Source: Dastarcus helophoroides (taxonomy: Eukaryota > Arthropoda > Insecta > Coleoptera > Bothrideridae). Taken from it: a stretch of DNA of 64,000 bases. The stretch lies in the NCBI GenBank assembly GCA_028583605.1, contig CM053326.1, positions 16,356,639-16,420,638 of the forward strand, written 5' to 3'. The position numbers were made by a program, and so were the translations under genes. The notes under the pieces are model-generated. The model had not been told where the DNA came from. It made no database searches and saw nothing but the letters and a program-made list of their open reading frames with translations. Below, piece by piece: positions 11,570 through 21,860 of this stretch. Numbering within the stretch: the first letter of the stretch is position 1; each line of letters begins with the position of its first letter.

Positions 11570-12340
11570 TTGGTTCAACAAAAAAAAATGTTTCCCATTA
11601 AAATTGGGGACCTTAACATTTTCTACAAAAAACGTATTTGCCATTTTTTTGTGGACTTACAATTAGTCGTTACGGAGAAAATTGCCAACGCATAGCGTGT
11701 TTTCGGGTAGTCGCACTCATTTATGCACTACCCAAAAGGTACAAAAGTTGGCTCGAATTTCTTAAGCGGTATCTTCAGAAGGCCTAATCTATTTTACCTC
11801 CATCAAATTTGCAGTTTTTTGACGGAAGGGCTGTTTTTATTGATCTTAATGGTACGTTTTAGAGTTAATTCCCATTCATCTTATCGTCCTTATCAAAAGA
11901 GTACGTTGACGGTACCGAAATAAATAAATATCTAAAACAAAATCTGATTAATTTTTGCAAAGACGGTTGGTCTATGGTGCCTATGCTATATATTTTTGCC
12001 TATTTTATAGAATAAAATACTGGAATAAGGTATTTTGGAGCCTCACATTGCGTCGAGAAAGTAAGCATTTTCGATCAATTTCAAAAAAAGCTTTTCGTTA
12101 AATTATTTTTCTAGAAAACGAAAGTGAATTACGTCTTATCCTTTTACACTGTACTTAAGAGGAACTTACTTGACTTACAATATATTTGTCGCACCGTTTA
12201 GAACAATAAGGTTTTTAGCCAAAAGCCTATTGGCACACGCCGGCAAATGAAGAAATAATCAAATATTTTGCTATTTGATTAAAAAAAAGTCCTTTACCCA
12301 AAAAACACTACTCAGCAGGCAAATAAATAAAACAAATGTT
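11570..12340. other. Anonymous AT-rich stretch
   Basis: Poly-A/T rich. Plus-strand frames at 11510-11695 and 11723-11923 have no recognisable motif. Confidence 0.4.
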
Positions 12341-12359
12341 ATTTTTTATTATATTATAT

Positions 12360-13460
12360 TATACGTTTTTTTATTAACTCACTTTCTGGTCTCTGATTAA
12401 AAATTAGCCCCAATTGACGTTTGACGTTGATGTGTGTCTGACAGTTCTACAAATTTTGCAATCGATTTTAAACCAACTTTTCGATGAGCTAGAGACTTGA
12501 AACTTTAACTGTAACTCGGAACTGGATAATAATGTAATATTTAATGACAATTGTTGCGCAAATAAAAAATTCGAAAATCAAACCTGACTTAAAATGCACA
12601 TAACCTAAAAACGAACATAACCTAGAAACTTCAGTTGATGAATGATGGTCAACTTTTAACAAATCTTCGCAATAAATGGTAGAATATTAAAGGAACTAAA
12701 ATCACCCTCCCAATCAACAGTATTCTGGGGGTTATTTTAAACGATTATCGGGTGCTTTCTATTGTAATTTTTGACATATTTTTGTCACTGTAGGTCAGTA
12801 CTGCTATAAGAAAAATCACTATCTTTTTCAAAATCTAGGACAATGCTTACAAATCATCACCAGCTAGTAAATTTATTATTTCTGCATCTGTTTCTGGTAA
12901 TATTTGATAACGTTTTAATCTTTTAGACGTAGAGAGTCCTGTGGTAGCATTACTCATTTTATCCGCTAAAAAAATGAAATATACAAAACAAAATTAAAAC
13001 CAGCAAGTTCCCACGATAGTTTGCACCTTTATGAAAGTGTCACCAAAGTTAAAATGTCAACTAACGAATGTCAGTTAATCAGTAGTTCGTTAAAAGTTAC
13101 GTTGAGGATCGTACCTGGAGAATTGTGTGAAAACTCCTTAACGAGCGATGTCAACTAAATTTATAAACTACAAATCAATACATTATAAGATAAGCGAATT
13201 AGTTAAAGCCAATTTTGTCAGGTAAGAGACATACTTTTAATCTGAACTGTTTATATTTTAATTGTTCACTATGCATCTTAATATACAAGCTTAATTTTGA
13301 ACTACGATAGTTGAGGCAACCAACCAACGCAATAAAATTGGTAATGATTAAATCTTATAAATTAAGAATTATTTCTAGTCACAAATTTTCAGGACCATCT
13401 GCATAGAGTTAAGAATCTGTATGAAGTTATAAATCTTTATGAGACCAAGAGTTTACACAT
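12360..13460 (+). repeat. Dispersed repeat family C, copy 1
   Basis: About 1.1 kb matching 18790-19945 in the same orientation with scattered substitutions and small indels. Shared landmarks are TGATGTGTGTCTGACAGT at about 12430, the internal short direct repeat ACATAACCTAAAAACGAAC/ACATAACCTAGAAAC at 12598-12630, and CAGGACCATCTGCATAGAGT near 13390. Non-coding. Its right-terminal segment is related to the arms of the hairpin at 15877-16263, so the family probably has terminal inverted repeats. Confidence 0.8.
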
Positions 13461-13507
13461 CCCTATCTGAGAATTTACGTAGGTACCCCTAAATGTTTTA
13501 CATGAAT

Positions 13508-13816
13508 TGGTCTAGGAATTTACTAACAGGGAGTTAAAGGCCTAACAATAAAACAATACTAAAGTGAAGGGAAAAAAGAAGAAAATAATATTATAATTAA
13601 ATACCTTATAATATTAACTTAATAGTCAATAGTGTATTAGTGACAATTTCTGGCAATAGTCAAGGAGACAGCTGCGCAGCACAAACGATCCAACAACGAC
13701 CAGAAAAGAAACCAAAACAGCAAGATAAGCTTTAACAAGAATCGGACTGAGAATAGGTTTGCAAGATTAATGCATTTTAAAACGGATTGCCAAATTTCAT
13801 TCAGACACACAACACT
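13508..13816 (+). repeat. Dispersed repeat family D, copy 1
   Basis: About 310 bp matching 15522-15829 in the same orientation (shared blocks ATTTACTAACAG, GTGTATTAGTGACAATTT, AACGACCAGAAAAG, TTTGCAAGATTAATGCATTT). It directly follows family C copy 1. No coding content was recognised. Confidence 0.82.
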
Positions 13817-13869
13817 AATTAGATTCTAATGAAATTATATTTCAATTGCATCGTGTTAAACTTGTATAT

Positions 13870-15160
13870 ATTCGTATATACAAGGCTTATTATGTCAGCT
13901 GAGAAGAATGCTTCAATTCGCAAGTCACCCAATGGGGGCCTTACTCAATTGGATACTTATACGACTGACTAACGGCTTCAAGTTAGAAGTGTTTACAACC
14001 ACCGTACCCTACTACTACAAGGAAGGCTGAAACCATGGTGGTGCAGGCAGCAGGAGCGGGGGGGAAACAGGAACTTTAGTTCGCCAGACAGGGTGGTGGC
14101 GCTAGTTCTTGGTCAGATTAAGTGTTTTTTCATATTCAATGTTGGTTAGCTACAAATATTTTGTGTTGGTTACCTGAACTGACCTGACAATTGACATTTG
14201 AATTATACAGTGTTGTCATGTACCCGTGTAGATCTGGCACTTGGAAGATTTTCAACATCTTGGATAGATTTGGCAAGAAAATAGGAGGTGATGTGAGCGA
14301 TTTATTTTTCGGTCTTTTGGCAACATTGAGCCATTTGTTTGGTTGAGCCATATACGAAGAAGGATGTAATGGCGGTTTTCATTTGATGTAAACAATATTT
14401 GGCGGTAAGTAGTTTTTGTAGTAAATATTTATTCGGTAATAATTTAATATATGACCTGGTTTTCCAAACACATGTAATTTTGTAATATTCACTAGACATT
14501 CTCTATATTTACTTGACTTAGCAGTTAATGGTTAAAGTGTCTATTGTTTGGTTTTGGAATTAATCCTATAAAAATTTCAACCTAATTTTGTTTGCGTTAC
14601 TGGCATAATATTTGTAGAAGTAGTCTTGCAAACTAAATAATTTTCTCGTGCCAAACTTTCTAATTGTTTTGGTTTTACTTTTTCATGCTTTATTCTTGGG
14701 AGTACTACAAACTACAACCCAAAAGAAGAAACTTTCTAGTGATTAGAAGCCTTGGTTTTATTTAATAGATATGAATTTATAAAGATAGATTTTAGTTAGT
14801 ATACTAATTAAATTAAAAGTATTATATTTTTGTTAAAAAATAGATAAATTTTTGTTTTATTTGTAAATGTGAACTAATAAAACATTTTTCTACCTCATTT
14901 TTGTATTATATCTTTTAACATGTAATTTATGTTTCATAAAACCGAACTTGCCCATTGTAGTTAAAATATCTGATGTTTTATTTTTGCATTTTAAATAACA
15001 TTAAACGCAGTTTTGTAATATTTATCATGCAAAAATAAAATTTACCAGATATTTTAAACTATAATAAGAAATTTACTAATTGAAAATTAAATTTGAATCT
15101 GGCGCCGCCTGCTAGACGAATCTGTCAGTTTGTTGTTCTCGCTTTAAATGCTACCTATCC
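13870..15160. other. Anonymous stretch, locally GC-richer at 14000-14110
   Basis: A short GC-richer patch (including a run of G near 14058) has no recognised identity. The overlapping minus-strand frames at 14136-14351 and 14302-14499 show no known motif. Confidence 0.35.
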
Positions 15161-15170
15161 TTCTTAATAT

Positions 15171-15445
15171 ATATGTTTTGTGGCTGAAACTAGTCATCAT
15201 GGTTCTTTGGTAGTTTAACGCGGTTCCGAAACTTTCGTTCCTTTGACCGCCGTCTTTTAGTGAACATTACTGTGTTGATAATTTTGTGAGCTGCGGAGAC
15301 CGCCGATCGAAAGCTACTCAATTCACCTCCGATGGCAGGCGTCCGTGATCGACAGCAGTCGCTCTAAAGAAAGCTACTCGGTCCACCTTCTTTAGCGCGT
15401 GCCGTCGACCGCGCTCGTGTTGTTAGGACTGAAACTAGTCTATGG
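15171..15445. repeat. GC-rich block with nested direct repeats
   Basis: A distinctly GC-rich island in AT-rich surroundings. CTGAAACTAGTC occurs at both edges (about 15184 and 15429). Inside, GAAAGCTACTC with a related following segment occurs twice about 65 bp apart (about 15308 and 15370). No reading frame or tRNA-like box was recognised. It could be a terminal repeat of a retroelement (the GAAACTAGTC wording is reminiscent of PLE terminal repeats) but that is a guess. Confidence 0.5.
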
Positions 15446-15521
15446 TATTTTCAATTTTAAGCAACCAGGTTTAATTGTCTAATTACAGAACATTTAATTG
15501 GTCATTTGTCAAAAATAGCAA

Positions 15522-15829
15522 TTTACTAACAGAGAGTTTAAGGCCTTACAATAAAAACAATACTAAAGTGAATGGGAAAAAGAAAAAATAATAATATAAT
15601 TAAATAGGTACCTAATAATATTAACTTAATAGTTAATAGTGTATTAGTGACAATTTTTACGATGGCAATAGTCAAGAAGACAGCTACGCAACACAAACGA
15701 TCCAATAACGACCAGAAAAGGATCAGAAACAGCAAGATAACCTATAACAGGAATTGGAATCATAATAAGTTTGCAAGATTAATGCATTTTAAAATGGATT
15801 GCCAATTTTCACTCGGATACACAACACTA
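15522..15829 (+). repeat. Dispersed repeat family D, copy 2
   Basis: Second copy of the 310-bp repeat at 13508-13816, same orientation, here lying immediately before a hairpin derived from family C. Frames seen on both strands over it are fortuitous. Confidence 0.82.
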
Positions 15830-15876
15830 AAAAGTAGAAAATAATTTAAGAAAAAAAATTAAATTAACATGTTTTT

Positions 15877-16263
15877 TTAAACGGACCAAAAAGTATAAAA
15901 TAATTTCTCCAAGTTCCATACAGATTTATAATCCCATGCAGATTCCTAACTCCACAAAGATGGTCCTGAAAAATTGTGCTTTTGCATTTTTAATAGCTAT
16001 GAAAATACTTGTAAGATTTAAAACAAAAAACGTGGGGCGCAATAGTAAAACTGTTAATCGAACTCTTCAAGCATCAATTATATTATTTATTGTATGCGCC
16101 CCACGTTTTTTGTTTTAAATCTTACAAGTATTTTCATAGTTATTAAAAATTCATAAACACAATGTTTCAGACCATCTGTATGGAGTTAGGAATGTGTTTG
16201 GGATTATAAATCTATATGAAACTAGGAGAAATTATTTTATGTCCTTTGGTCTGTTTAATAAAA
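15877..16263. mobile_element. 385-bp hairpin built from two family C termini
   Basis: Left arm at about 15877-16045 and right arm at about 16095-16263 are inverted repeats; the inner ends are nearly perfect through the GTAAGATTTAAAACAAAAAA / CGTGGGGCGCA segment. The arms also match the right-hand end of family C (ACCATCTGNATNGAGTTANGAA). This is the structure of a foldback or MITE in which the two termini are joined with about 45 bp between them. Non-coding. Confidence 0.82.
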
Positions 16264-16498
16264 CCTGTTAATTTAAAAAGTTTTTTTTTACTTCTTTAGC
16301 TTTCATTTTTTGCCTAATTTAACATTTTGCTTGCCTTTTTATCTTGTTTGATTGCGCTTAAAATCCGATCTCTAATAATAATATTTGGCGCTAAAGTTGA
16401 AAAATAAATTCCTTGCATTTAAGCACGAAAAAAAAAAGATCCATTAAAAATGGATCTGGAATGTTCAGTTCTATCTAGTGTGAAGCCAAGATATGTCA

Positions 16499-16541
16499 GG
16501 GGGGCTGCAGCCCCCCAGCCTCCTCTGGTTACGGGCCTGAA
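16499..16541. mobile_element. Possible hAT-like terminus with GC palindrome
   Basis: A perfect 18-bp palindrome GGGGGGCTGCAGCCCCCC (16499-16516) is followed by CTGGTTACGGGCCTG (16527-16541). Read inward on the minus strand the end is CAGGCCCGTAACCAG, typical in form of hAT-type TIRs (CAGGGCCGTAACC). That orientation places the element to the left of 16541. No matching partner end was located. Confidence 0.4.
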
Positions 16542-16559
16542 TAGGATTTTTACTACTAA

Positions 16560-17400
16560 TCCGTTGTATTTACTCATTTTTTATTACATGTTTGGGAAGT
16601 TTCCAAACTTTGAGAGCTGAGGAGCTGGAAAATACAATGACAAATGTGTTTACAACAGTCTTCTCAATCTTCTATTAATTTTCTTTGTAGAAGAATGAAA
16701 TAGTGAAACCTCGGTGAATAATCTTAGCGTTATTTTGCAAATGAGCGAAACGAAATCCCTTTCCTAATGGAATTAATTAAACTTTGCCTAAGTTGCAAAG
16801 AGGTTACATTTTTCATCCTCGGAACAGATTTTAAATCGGTAACTTTATACATAGCTCAATTTAGGTCGACAAAGACATTTCTAAATAAAAGAGATTGCCA
16901 AACAACTAGGCTGGAGCGTCGTACTGAATAAAAGATATCAGGCTAGAAAACATATCAAACAAGTATTGAGGCTGTAATATAATCCATTAATTCAACTCAC
17001 TGCCACACAATGCCTGCAGATTTAAGCTTTCAACACAGTTTACGATGTTTTCCTTAAAATGTGCCGCCCATTGTTCGTTCATTTACTGTTGTTCCCTTTT
17101 CGGTGCAGTTGTATTTTGTACCTATCATGGTTGAAATACTCTTTTAGAACTTTTTACGTTATTAATGAAAGTTTTCCTGAGAAATCTTAAATAGGTCAGT
17201 CATTTAGAACTTCTCTTAAATATGTTTCTTGGCCAAGTATTGTAATCAAGGAGGCCGCCAGCCAGTGAGCCAGGGGGGAACAAGGTCAGAAAAAAGAAAA
17301 TATGAACTGTAACATGTGCAAATAGACACGATTTAAATTAAAAAAAAAAGGTTTTTATATTGAAAATAAGGAAACAATGGAAAGAAAATGAAATAAAACT
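16560..17400. other. Anonymous stretch
   Basis: No coding sequence recognised. A GC-richer patch near 17250-17290 could be the 3' non-coding end of the hAT remnant that follows on the minus strand. Confidence 0.35.
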
Positions 17401-17424
17401 AACGAAAATAAATTAAAACATAAT

Positions 17425-17620
17425 CTTCTAGGATTTTTTGCAAACTGGTCGGTCACTTTATCGATAAAATTCTCTGGGTTGTTAAAAATAATCTTTTCGT
17501 GAACATTCATCAATGCCAGGCCATTGACATGACTTTCCACGATAGCGCTCCTCAGCCAAGTTTTAATTCTTCTTAAGCTCCTAAATCTATTAATAACTTG
17601 GTATTTAAAATAAAAATATT
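17425..17620 (-). pseudogene. hAT (ZMYM1-like) transposase C-terminal fragment
   Basis: Minus-strand translation reads RSLRRIKTWLRSAIVESHV then NGLALMNVHEKIIFNN, ending near VTDQFAKNPRRL. This is the C-terminal dimerisation-region signature of hAT-type transposases and the domesticated ZMYM1-like proteins derived from them (SLRRIKTYLRSTMxxERLxGLALLxIH). Only about 65 residues remain; the catalytic domain is absent and there is no nearby TIR pair. Confidence 0.7.
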
Positions 17621-17639
17621 TAAATCACGAAAAAATATT

Positions 17640-18780
17640 TTCAAAGGTTGCAAAATTAGCAAAAAAGTAGATAGTGAAATCCTAAGTCGAAGCTTCGAAC
17701 CAATAATTAGGAATAAAAAAAGTTAATCAGTTATCGTCTATCACCTCCTATTTGCTTGTTCATTTGAAAGTAAGTTGCACATTACATTTTTTCCAACTAA
17801 GTAGAGAAAGTTCAGGAAAAATCTTGCTTTGGAAGTGGTAATTGGAATTATAACAATTATATGTGAGCTACAAAAAAATAAAATAAATAAAAATATTATC
17901 AGTTCTTATTAATAAAGATTTGTATGTACCTAACTGATTCCCTGTTTGATTAGGAGTGCGTCTAGTGATTTTTGCTTCGTTAACATTGGTCTTAAAGGGT
18001 ACTTTTTATATTGTGTAGAATAAAGGAAAATACGTTTATTGAAATTGAATAGAAGATCAAAGTTTGATATAATCCTGAAAGAAGTAGTTAACGGCACACA
18101 AAGGTTGAGGTAGAGGGAAGTTGGAGAGTTTCTAAGGATTGCTTGGAATCTCAAGTATCGACAAAACTTCCAAAGGCGCCTCCGCCTAGAATGTTAGAGA
18201 TCCTGTCAGGTGGTAAGTTCTTGGCACGCATTTTACTCCCTTATTGCAAAACGTGAACTGTTTGTTTTGTGTTTCATTGTCACCTGACCCAATATCTCTC
18301 TAGAGACTAACGGCTTCCAATTTATTACACTCTCTTTTGCACCTCAAGAGTTTTCCATTTACAAATTATTATTATATTGGTTTTTCAGTAAAAAATATGT
18401 AATATTATATGTATATATAATGTATACGTTTACTAAATTTGTCTTACGGATTTTGCGACTAATGTATAGGGTGATCGATCTATCATGGTAACTGCAGTTA
18501 TCCTGTAAAATATGCAAAAAATCAAATTGTTTAATTAAAAGTGGTTTATCTTGATTAGTGCTCATAATTAGGTTGAAAAGCAAACACATTTTGCTGGCCA
18601 TTGAAAGTCGCTACATCGCATTTTTTTCGTTAATAATAAATAATAAGCTTAATGCCATATTTGAAAAATTCTTTTAGTTTGAAAATTTCTTTAAAATAGT
18701 TTATTTTTTCTATTTTACATTTTTAAGATTATACGATAACCATTGTGTAAGTCAAAATCAAATATAATGGATTTTTCATT
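17640..18780. other. Anonymous AT-rich stretch
   Basis: No recognised element. The minus-strand frames at 17930-18154 and 18359-18601 carry no motif. Confidence 0.4.
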
Positions 18781-18789
18781 ACTATTATT

Positions 18790-19945
18790 ATTATCACACG
18801 TTTTTTCATTAGTTAACTTTCTTGTCTGTGTTTAAAAACTAGCATCAATCGATGTTTGATATTGATGTGTGTCTGACAGTACTACAAATTTTGCAATCGA
18901 TTTTAAACTTCCCGGTGTGTTAGAGACTTAAAATTTTAACCATAACTCGAAAATGGATGACAATGCAATATTTTAGTCCAATCATGATAATTATTGCGCA
19001 CATAAAAAAATCTAGAACATAACCTAAAAACAAACATAACCTAGAAACGAACATAAGCTAATTTTGATGAATAATACTATCATTTTTAACATATCTTCGC
19101 AATAAATGATAGAATATTCAACGAACTAATATCAGCCTTCTAATCAATAGTATTTGGCAAAGTTATAAGGGTATTTTTGAACAATTATGGGGCGCCTTCT
19201 ATTGTTATTTTTGACATGTTAGTTACTGTATGTCACTATTGTCATAAGAAATTTCACCATCTTCTTAAAAATCGAGAACACTGCTTACAAATCATCACCA
19301 GCTAGTAAATTTATTAATTCTGCATTCGTTTCTGTTGATATTTGAAACTCCTGTGGTAGCATTATTCATTTTATCCGCTGAAATGAGACATAGAAAAAAT
19401 TGAAACCAACAAGTTCACATGACAGTTTACACCTTTATGAAAGTGTCATAAAAGTTAAAATGTCAACTAACGAATGTCAGTTAATTAGTAATTCCTTAAA
19501 AGTAACGTTGAGGATCGTATCTTGAGAAGGGTGTGTAAACTCCTAAATGAGCGATGTCTACTGGAAAAATTCAGATCATGGGTAGGTTCTCAGTTAAAAA
19601 AGTATAAAAAAATTGATACATTATAAGATAAGCGAATGTGTCAAAGGCAATTTTGTCAGGTAAGAGATATACTTTTAATTTGAACTTCTTTTATTAATAT
19701 ACAAGGTAATATACACGTTTAATTTTGAACTACGATAGTGGAGGTAACCAACCAACGCAATAAATTTGGTAGACATGTCACTCAACACAATAAAATTTAT
19801 TAATGCATCAATTATCCATGTATTGTATGCGTTTCATCTTTTTAGTTTTAAATCTCATAAATTAAAAATTATTCAGTCACAAATTTTCAGGACCATCTGC
19901 ATAGAGTTAACAATCTGCATGAAGTTATAAATCTCTATTGGCCGT
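18790..19945 (+). repeat. Dispersed repeat family C, copy 2
   Basis: Second copy of the repeat at 12360-13460. It keeps extra sequence near 19780-19850 (ATTGTATGCGTTTCATC...) that copy 1 lacks and that matches the hairpin arm at 16070-16110. This shows the hairpin termini belong to this family. Confidence 0.8.
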
Positions 19946-20450
19946 TTGCACCAATTGCAATATTACGTACCGGTTACTTAACCGCCGTTAAAATTTAAGC
20001 CAGAATTTCCATTGCACGGTATGTGTAAAATTGACTGGTTAACTAACGGCGAGGTACATTTGGCAACGTCGGAAAATTTAGTGATTTTTTGGCTATTGCA
20101 ATGAAATTGTGGCAATATTCAAACACTTCAATTGTCAATTTTGTTCACAAAGCTGGACAAGGTCTTATTTTTTCACGTATTATTCATCAGTAGTGGTTTT
20201 TGGGCATTCAAGATTATGTTTTATTGCAGCTAATATCTGCAAAGTACATGGATTTTGGTTATTTTAGTTTTCTGGATATAGGTTTGGAATAGACCAATGC
20301 GGAACAATTGAACCACTTGCGAAATTTCGCTTCGCCTTCGATTTCCATCATATTGTTTCCACTGCGGTAAATATAGTTCAGACTGGCGCGATTTTTTTCG
20401 TTTAAACTCCTAATTGTATGCGAATTTATTGGCACCGAATCTTAACTCGA
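19946..20450. other. Possible MITE-like sequence
   Basis: Begins GGCCGTTTGCACCAA immediately after family C copy 2 ends, which looks like a transposon terminus. I did not find the matching right end and no protein is encoded. Confidence 0.3.
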
Positions 20451-20500
20451 AATTGTCATCTTCATAGAGAAGATCTGTCATTTTCAGAGATATACTGTAT

Positions 20501-20600
20501 CTTTCTGAAGATGACAGTTTGGCTGTCGAAACGCGTTAGAGCAACTTTTGCTGTTTTTTATCTTTCTTGGTTTCATGGGACATGTTCTGTATTTCAACTT
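20501..20600 (+). ncRNA. Hammerhead-like motif in a PLE-type terminal repeat (family H2)
   Basis: CTGAAGA (20505-20511) fits the hammerhead box CUGANGA. One extra U follows, then stem II GACAG/CTGTC around loop TTTGG, then GAAA (20528-20531), a self-complementary ACGCGT stem III and a GUU cleavage triplet. Stem I CTTT/AGAG (20501-20504 with 20538-20541) can form four pairs including one G-U. The extra base before stem II departs from the canonical fold, so activity is doubtful. The downstream segment through TTTCTTGGTTTCATGGGACA recurs at 25125, 27885, 36690 and 48355, marking a retroelement terminal repeat. Confidence 0.5.
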
Positions 20601-20609
20601 TAGTGTTAA

Positions 20610-21740
20610 AGCGTTGCTTACTTGTAGTAGAAGATAATTCCTGTCTACTGGTGTTTACGTGAGATACGAAAACATAAAGAAAAATACTACAAGTGGTAGG
20701 CCTATTTTGTGACAGGCAGAATTCTTTGGGCAGAAATGAGTTTAATAAAAAATATCTTGATATTGGACCGCTTAAATTGAAATGGATTTTTAGTCTGAAA
20801 GTCTATAGCACCACTGTTTCACTGTCGATTTAAAAATCACTAGCAAACTGCAGGGAAAGGCTAGCCGTTTTGTGTCTGACACTGGAATCACTTCTCATTT
20901 GTTCACCGAGGCCTTTAATGGTGAAGCGATAGTCGTTAAAAATCAATTTACCACCCCAACGAATTCCATTTTTAGAAGGAATGCAATTATCGTCCTTTGT
21001 CCATTTTGACATGAAATGCAACTAGAACTGGTGATGGTAAACATCCAGTAAACATCCGGGTTGTAATCGACCCAGGAACAAAAGTTTTTAGCAATTATCT
21101 GAGGCTCCACATTACACACTCTTTGTCCATTCCAATTATGACTTCATAAAAAGAAAAAGCTATTAAGATTATAAACATCCTGTTATTCATCAAAGTGTAA
21201 TTATCCTATCAATTTTGTGTACACTTGAATTTATGCCTAGCGATTTTTTTTTCTACCCTTAAGTGTCATCAAAAATAAGAATATACCAGTTAGGCCAGTT
21301 TTCCTAAAATAGCTAAAAAGAAAAAAAATCGAGTCGGGCTACTAATTGTAAGAGGCTCAGAAAGCTTGATGTTTGGCCAATAAAAACATTCGTTGTGTAG
21401 ACTGTAAGAAGACAGGAATAAACGAATCTAAATAGTCATCGGACAAAAGGAGTATAAAATAAAAAGCAAACATCCAGTAAATCTTCTGCGTTCTTTCCTT
21501 CCAGGTCCTGGCCGTCTAAGTTCTCTTATAAGAACTTTGTGCTAGAGAGTAGGAGTGGACGACTTATATCGATGCAACTTTAAATTCAATTAAGTTCTCT
21601 GTTTGATTAATTCATCTGAGCCAATAAGTAGGTAAGTAGATAACCACCGATTCTTCCAGTTCGAATCGTTGAACGATTAAATAATATGCGCATAGTGAGT
21701 GCTTACAAATGACTGCATCGGAGTCGTGTTTCCGGATATA
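20610..21740. other. Anonymous stretch
   Basis: No recognised coding or repeat structure; small frames only. Confidence 0.4.
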
Positions 21741-21860
21741 TGATCCTCCATTAACCCTTTGAAGCACATGATTTCGATAATTGAAAAAGATGTATTTGCA
21801 CACAAAACCTTATTAAGCAAAATGGGACAAAATAAGTTTATTTTAATTAAATCTTATGTT

